A DNA stretch of 64,000 nucleotides. Origin: Flammeovirgaceae bacterium 311 (GTDB lineage: Bacteria > Bacteroidota > Bacteroidia > Cytophagales > Cyclobacteriaceae). A program made the translations under genes and the position numbers. Of this stretch, positions 59,891-64,000 are shown one piece after another (the first letter of the stretch is position 1; each line of letters starts with the position of its first letter). The stretch covers positions 5,844,001 through 5,908,000 of the forward strand of contig CP004371.1 in the NCBI GenBank assembly GCA_000597885.1, in the 5' to 3' direction. The notes under the pieces were generated by a model. The model was not told the DNA's origin, ran no database searches, and saw only the letters and a program-made list of their open reading frames with translations.

Positions 59891-60941
59891 CTGGATGAAT
59901 AAAATGTTTTTAGGGCTTATAGCATTACTTGCTGTAGCATGCAATACAGATTTTGAAGACCTGGCACACACAGTTACCAAAGTAGAGGATGGGAATACCC
60001 TGGTACTTAAAAACGGTAAACAGGTGCACCTTATTGGCGTAGAGCCCACCAAGGCAAGTCAGGAGTTTCTGGAAGATAAAGCCCTTAACAGAAAAGTACG
60101 GATTGTATTTGACCGTAGTAACTATCCCAATGCAGAGATCGAGGAAGAAGTATGGGGTTATGCAGTTACAGAAGGTGGCCAGCACCTGAATGCTCAGATC
60201 CTGCAGCAGGGCCTTGCAGCACTTAACGATACTTGGTTAACCGATAGCTTAAGATCATTCTCTTCCTACACCACCTTAACCACTTACCAGCCTGCAGGAT
60301 CTGTACCTGAAGCAGGCCCTATCAAGAAAAAAAATAGTATTGGCGCTATTTCATCAGGTGCTGCCGTAGCGCGCACGGAATTTAACAGCTTTGCCGATCT
60401 GGTAGAGTATGCCGAGCAATGTGTATTTCTGGTTTTAGGGCGTGATGACAAAGGTAAAACCGTAAGCCAGGGTACTGGGTTTTTTCTGATGGAAAATGGC
60501 CTTTGTGTAAGTAACTACCATGTGTTTGACGGAGGCACCGAATGGATGATCCGTACCGCCAACGGGAGCCGTTACCGGGTAACAGATATCATTTCAAAAG
60601 ATAAAAATTTCGATTACATCGTTTTTAAGGTAGATCTGGCAGAAGGGGAGGAATATCCCTTCCTGAAGCCTGCCCGCAAAACACCACGCAAAGGAACAGA
60701 TATCTTTGTACTGGGCAACCCACGTGGACTGGAAAGCACCATTACCCGTGGTGTGGTATCGGCCATCCGGGATCAGGGCAAAAAAGAAGCAGTGCTGCAG
60801 ATAGATGCTGCCATTTCTCCGGGCAGTAGCGGCAGTCCTGTAATGACTATGGATGGAGAAGTAGTAGGGATTGCTACCTATAAAGCCCGCGATTGCGAAA
60901 GCTGTAATTTTGCCATGAATGTACAGGTGCTCGGTTTTTAA
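59883..60941 (+). CDS. Lipoprotein joining a degenerate SNase-like domain to a trypsin-like (S1C) protease
   Basis: The 352-residue protein has a lipoprotein signal (LLAVAC, Cys20). An SNase-fold segment (about 30-125: VEDGNTLVLKNGKQVHLIGV, WGYAVTEGGQHLNAQILQQGLA) lacks the nuclease Arg residues, so it is probably non-catalytic. The S1C protease domain (about 165-350) has catalytic His213 (SNYHVFDGG), Asp244 (FDYIVF) and Ser316 (PGSSGSPV), with no PDZ domain. It overlaps the MotB-like gene by 8 nt and ends before a terminator, so it belongs to the operon. The ATG at 59883 is chosen because it gives the lipoprotein signal. It could process or regulate the complex in the periplasm. Confidence 0.83.
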   Translation: MNNWMNKMFLGLIALLAVACNTDFEDLAHTVTKVEDGNTLVLKNGKQVHLIGVEPTKASQEFLEDKALNRKVRIVFDRSNYPNAEIEEEVWGYAVTEGGQHLNAQILQQGLAALNDTWLTDSLRSFSSYTTLTTYQPAGSVPEAGPIKKKNSIGAISSGAAVARTEFNSFADLVEYAEQCVFLVLGRDDKGKTVSQGTGFFLMENGLCVSNYHVFDGGTEWMIRTANGSRYRVTDIISKDKNFDYIVFKVDLAEGEEYPFLKPARKTPRKGTDIFVLGNPRGLESTITRGVVSAIRDQGKKEAVLQIDAAISPGSSGSPVMTMDGEVVGIATYKARDCESCNFAMNVQVLGF

Positions 60942-60986
60942 TAACCAACATCACACCCCTGAAGGCATCATCCACAAAGATAGTAG

Positions 60987-61011
60987 AACCGGCTGCAAAG
61001 CCGGTTTTTTT
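60987..61011 (+). terminator. Rho-independent terminator of the tubulin/actin/motor operon
   Basis: A 7-bp GC-rich stem (AACCGGC at 60987-60993 with GCCGGTT at 61000-61006) is followed by a run of U residues, 46 nt past the protease stop codon. This sets the end of the operon. Confidence 0.9.
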
Positions 61012-61119
61012 ATATGCCTCAATGGTAAAACATTAGGCCAAAAATGCGGTTATATATGAACAGGCCTATTAAACGGCGAGTACCCGTAAAGGTTTTAGAG
61101 CTATTTTACTTTTTTGCCT

Positions 61120-61506
61120 ATGAACGACCGCATAAGAAAAAAACTAATTCAGATTGCCAGAGTAGATGATTCTCCCATATCATACCCAAGTTTGGTGTAC
61201 CAGATGAGCCTGGGACTCAACCTGGAAAGTAATCATGAAAAGAACATGCTGGGAGAAATTCTCAATGAAATAAGCATGGCAGAACATGCCCAGGGCAGGC
61301 CTCTGTTAAGTGCTTTGGTGAAGATCAAGCCTAAAGGGCAGGGAGATAACTTCTTTAAGATGTGTGAAAAGTTGGGACTGGGACAGTGGAAGGACCTGAA
61401 AAGGGATCCTTCATTTCTGGATAAATGCAGGGAAGAGTGTCGTGAATTTTGGACGAACGAAGAAAACTACGAACGTTATTTACACCTTGAGGTAGAAAAG
61501 GTGTAA
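61120..61506 (+). CDS. Conserved hypothetical 128-residue protein
   Basis: The small soluble protein begins NDRIRKKLIQIARVDDSPISYPSL and has a central LGEILNEISMAEHAQGRPLLSALVKIKPKGQGDNFFKM motif, followed by an acidic Trp/Tyr/Phe-rich end (ECREFWTNEENYERYLHLE). The SYSxL / EIS..EH..GRPxLSA / G.GFF pattern recurs in a widespread family of unknown function. The ATG at 61120 is preferred over an in-frame TTG 6 nt upstream. It is monocistronic between two terminators and so is not firmly part of the neighbouring operon. Confidence 0.72.
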   Translation: MNDRIRKKLIQIARVDDSPISYPSLVYQMSLGLNLESNHEKNMLGEILNEISMAEHAQGRPLLSALVKIKPKGQGDNFFKMCEKLGLGQWKDLKRDPSFLDKCREECREFWTNEENYERYLHLEVEKV

Positions 61507-61532
61507 CAATCATTTATATGGTAAATATAGAG

Positions 61533-61558
61533 ACCGGTGCAATTGCACCGGTTTTTTT
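61533..61558 (+). terminator. Rho-independent terminator of the 128-residue protein gene
   Basis: An 8-bp stem (ACCGGTGC at 61533-61540 with GCACCGGT at 61545-61552) closes an AATT loop and is followed by seven U residues. Confidence 0.9.
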
Positions 61559-61961
61559 GCTTTAGGGGTATTGAATAGGTGTAGCGGATTTTGGTTATGC
61601 CTGTTGGTGCATTTTCAAGTGTGGTGGAACACATGCAATAGCTTCTTCCTTAGGTATTGTTCTATGGATTCTGATGGTGTATGCTAATGTAATATATTTT
61701 TTAAAAATCAATAATAATGCAGCAGAAGCTGCAGATGTATGATGTTAAAACATCATTATATCTGATTATTTAATCCGACACTCTCAAGAACAGAGAAAAT
61801 TATTCAGGAATGGAATATTAATATGGCGCTATTTTAGCCTGCTAGGCCTTTAAATTGCTACTTAACTTAATAATTGCTAAACCAAAGTTTATGTAGTGTA
61901 GTAGTATTAATATGGCAATGTAAGATTGATGATAAATATTGACTTTTTAAGCTAGCCTTTT
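61559..61961. other. AT-rich intergenic region before a secreted-protein gene
   Basis: About 400 bp, strongly AT-rich in 61690-61940, with no gene or repeat recognised. It presumably holds the promoter of the secreted protein gene beginning at 61962. Confidence 0.4.
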
Positions 61962-64000
61962 ATGAAGAAACTTTTACTCTATCTTTCAAAAACAGTCTGG
62001 CTCATTGCTTTTATAGGCTTTCCTGCCTGTTCGCACGCGCAAATACTTGTTCAGGATTTTGAGGAGCTTGGTTCAGTACAGCAATGGTCCGGAACACAAC
62101 TGCCGGCAGCAAACAGGGTCAATAATATAGAAAGCAGCGTCAATGGAACATTTACCCTGCAACAGCAGGAGGGCAGCCAGGTGCTGCAGCTTGCTAAGGC
62201 CAGTAATCAGCAAAGTGCTCCGCAGGCTTTTTTTCACAAAAGCTCAGATTTTGAAAATCAGGGTGTGGTAAAGGTACAGTTTGATCTGTCAGTTACTGCA
62301 GATGCGGCTACACGTGGTGTACTGGGAAGTATATATGTAGGCCAGAATCTGGGATCAGGTGGTTTTATTTTTCCGGAGAATAACAATCGCTTTGCTACTA
62401 TAAACATCAACTTTGCAGGAGGCAATGCCTTTTCAATAGCAAACGCCATAGGGAGTACCCCAACTCCGGAGGAGAGCAGCGGCAGTATAACAGGCTTGGC
62501 GCGGGTAACCATTATTCTAAACAATACTGCAGGCACATTCACTTACCTGGCCCCCAATGGCGAAGCAAGTACTGTTGGCGCAAAAAGAATAGATATTTGG
62601 GTGGATAGGGGAATTGCTGTTAATGAAGCAGTCGCACAGGCCGCTCCCGGCGCCAGCATAAGTGCTTTGAAATTCATGACGCGTAATAATGCACTTCAGG
62701 GTACAGCATCTTTTGGCAATCTGCTGATTGATGAAGTGCCTCCAGCAGTAGTAACGCCTGTGCTGAATCCGGCTGGAGGCAGCTATACCGTTGGGGTCGG
62801 CGGTGACTTTACCAGCCTTACCCGTCCCGGCGGAGTCTTTCAGGCCCTGAATCAACTGGGCTCCATCAGTGGCCCTTTGAATTTTGTCATTACCAGCAAT
62901 CTCATTTACGAAACCGGAGAGGTTGCCCTTCACCAGATTGAGGGTGCATCGGAATCGAATATTATACAGTTGCGTCCTCAAAATAAGGCTGACTACAGGA
63001 TATCCGGCTCCAACATACAGGCGTGGGGTGCTCTCATCAGGTTAAAGGGGACAGATTGGATACGCTTTGATGGCCGCACCCTTAGTGGTGGCGGTGGTGG
63101 CATGGGATCAGGAGGTCACCTGCTTTTTCGTAATGCAGGAGCTGCGCCAACTTTTCATTTTGAGGGTGATGCTACCCATAATACCATTGCTTTCAGCCTG
63201 GTGCAGGGTGCCAGTGCATCGGCAGAGCAGGCCGTTATTTTCATGGGAAATGGCGTAAGTAGCGGAAATGACGGGAACACTTTTCTATATAACCACATTG
63301 GAGGCTACGGAAGCCAGCGGCCTGTGAATGCACTGGCTTCCCGCAACACCGCTTCCGGCAATACAACAGATAATGTGCTGATAGAGGGAAACCAGTTTTA
63401 TGATTTTGCAGCCGCTGCCAGTCTTAATGTGGGCGGCAATCCGTGCACAATCATGGCTGGCCCGGGTAACAGTTCGTGGCGCATACTGCGCAACCATCTC
63501 TACCAGGAGCGCCAGTCGGCACCAGTGCTTAGAGAGGGTCTTGTGGAGCTCCAGGGTGTTTGTATCAGGTCGGGAACCGATTATCTGGTAGAGGGTAATC
63601 TTATCGGGGGCAGTGCTCCCTTTGCTGCTGGGAGTCCTCTAAGCGTAACCATTGATGAGAATGGATCAGGCATTCCCCCACACCCAAGTGTTATCCCCTT
63701 CAGCATCCATGCACAGGGCGGTAAAGTCGATATCATCAATAATACGGCCACAAACATTGAAGTTACTGGCAGGCCCGTTGGGTGTGATGATCTGGCCTTT
63801 GGATCGGTAGTACTCGCCGGAGAAGTTAACTTTATTGACAATACCTTTGGAGATCCGGCAGGCAATACCTCTATCACAGCCCGTAACATAAACAACAGCA
63901 CTGTAAATGCCGGTTCGTACCTGGTAGTACCTGTATATTATCGTGGCCAGACAGGGAATACAACCAGTGGCGTAGTGCGCGGCAACTTTATTGGCTCGGT
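61962..64000 (+). CDS. Large secreted parallel beta-helix-like surface protein, 5' part only
   Basis: The frame opens at ATG 61962 and runs without a stop to the window end (about 679 residues seen). A Sec signal (about 8-26, ending ACSHAQ) leads to a concanavalin/jelly-roll-like N-terminal domain (about 30-260). A right-handed beta-helix-like region follows, with repeated short strands rich in Asn, Gly, Thr and Ser (IEGNQFYDFA, VEGNLIGGS, FIDNTFGDP), as in T9SS-exported proteins with right-handed helix (NosD-like) segments. The C-terminal sorting domain, if present, is beyond the window. Function unknown; glycan binding, glycan cleavage or adhesion are the usual roles. Confidence 0.8.
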   Translation, partial: MKKLLLYLSKTVWLIAFIGFPACSHAQILVQDFEELGSVQQWSGTQLPAANRVNNIESSVNGTFTLQQQEGSQVLQLAKASNQQSAPQAFFHKSSDFENQGVVKVQFDLSVTADAATRGVLGSIYVGQNLGSGGFIFPENNNRFATININFAGGNAFSIANAIGSTPTPEESSGSITGLARVTIILNNTAGTFTYLAPNGEASTVGAKRIDIWVDRGIAVNEAVAQAAPGASISALKFMTRNNALQGTASFGNLLIDEVPPAVVTPVLNPAGGSYTVGVGGDFTSLTRPGGVFQALNQLGSISGPLNFVITSNLIYETGEVALHQIEGASESNIIQLRPQNKADYRISGSNIQAWGALIRLKGTDWIRFDGRTLSGGGGGMGSGGHLLFRNAGAAPTFHFEGDATHNTIAFSLVQGASASAEQAVIFMGNGVSSGNDGNTFLYNHIGGYGSQRPVNALASRNTASGNTTDNVLIEGNQFYDFAAAASLNVGGNPCTIMAGPGNSSWRILRNHLYQERQSAPVLREGLVELQGVCIRSGTDYLVEGNLIGGSAPFAAGSPLSVTIDENGSGIPPHPSVIPFSIHAQGGKVDIINNTATNIEVTGRPVGCDDLAFGSVVLAGEVNFIDNTFGDPAGNTSITARNINNSTVNAGSYLVVPVYYRGQTGNTTSGVVRGNFIGS

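Overview
The window looks like chromosome from a Bacteroidota member, most likely order Cytophagales. The evidence is two type IX secretion (T9SS)-linked genes (a PorV/PorQ-like barrel and a PorU2-type C25 peptidase), many SpI/SpII-exported proteins, a Cys-type KdsA, typical fused or paired genes (GNAT-nitrilase, PadR-PspC), and several copies of the Bacteroidota -7 promoter box TAnnTTTG. No rRNA, tRNA, IS element, prophage or CRISPR array was seen. Genus and species are not claimed.

Layout. 1-1.6 kb: 5' end of a large secreted Ig-like protein (leftward, cut by the window edge) and an AT-rich gene-poor stretch. 1.6-12.7 kb: a sugar catabolism locus in two divergent arms. Leftward are two Gfo/Idh/MocA oxidoreductases, a TIM-barrel isomerase, a lipoprotein cytochrome c and a DUF1080 lipoprotein. 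Rightward are an MFS permease, two exported TIM-barrel isomerases, a GMC oxidoreductase and its small 'gluconate dehydrogenase subunit 3' partner. Together they fit an exported 3-keto-glycoside pathway: oxidise C3, pass electrons to cytochrome c, cleave the keto-glycoside, import and reprocess the sugar. 13.3-17.6 kb: a REC-Hpt protein lacking its phospho-acceptor Asp, a DUF4920 lipoprotein and a penicillin-acylase-family enzyme. 17.7-23 kb: GNAT-nitrilase, kdsC, kdsA, a nucleotide-sugar dehydrogenase and a sugar transferase (surface polysaccharide/KDO supply). 23-36.5 kb: mostly housekeeping and envelope genes (tamB-like, tsaD, hotdog thioesterase, smpB, NlpC/P60, HNH, rlmI-like methyltransferase, OmpA-PD40 protein, exported RidA). 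36.6-42.7 kb: an ECF sigma/anti-sigma/outer-membrane cassette and a PadR-PspC cassette. 42.9-49 kb: porV-like and porU2.

49.4-61.5 kb is the most interesting part. A compact operon encodes a VWA-like lipoprotein, a small membrane protein, a tubulin/FtsZ-fold protein, an 1144-residue protein with an actin/Hsp70 (ASKHA) ATPase module, an anchored coiled-coil protein, a MotA/TolQ/ExbB-like channel with a long cytoplasmic tail, a MotB/OmpA-like partner with the proton-binding Asp, and a lipoprotein joining a degenerate SNase-like domain to a trypsin-like protease. It ends at a strong terminator. A tubulin-fold NTPase, an actin-fold NTPase and an ion-driven motor in one operon suggest an envelope-spanning machine powered by both nucleotide and proton-motive force. 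Its role (membrane remodelling, motility/secretion or phage defence) is inference. The channel pair resembles ZorA/ZorB of Zorya, but no other Zorya gene is present. The window closes with the 5' end of another large secreted beta-helix-like protein (rightward, cut).

All assignments come from reading translations and motifs; no database search was run.
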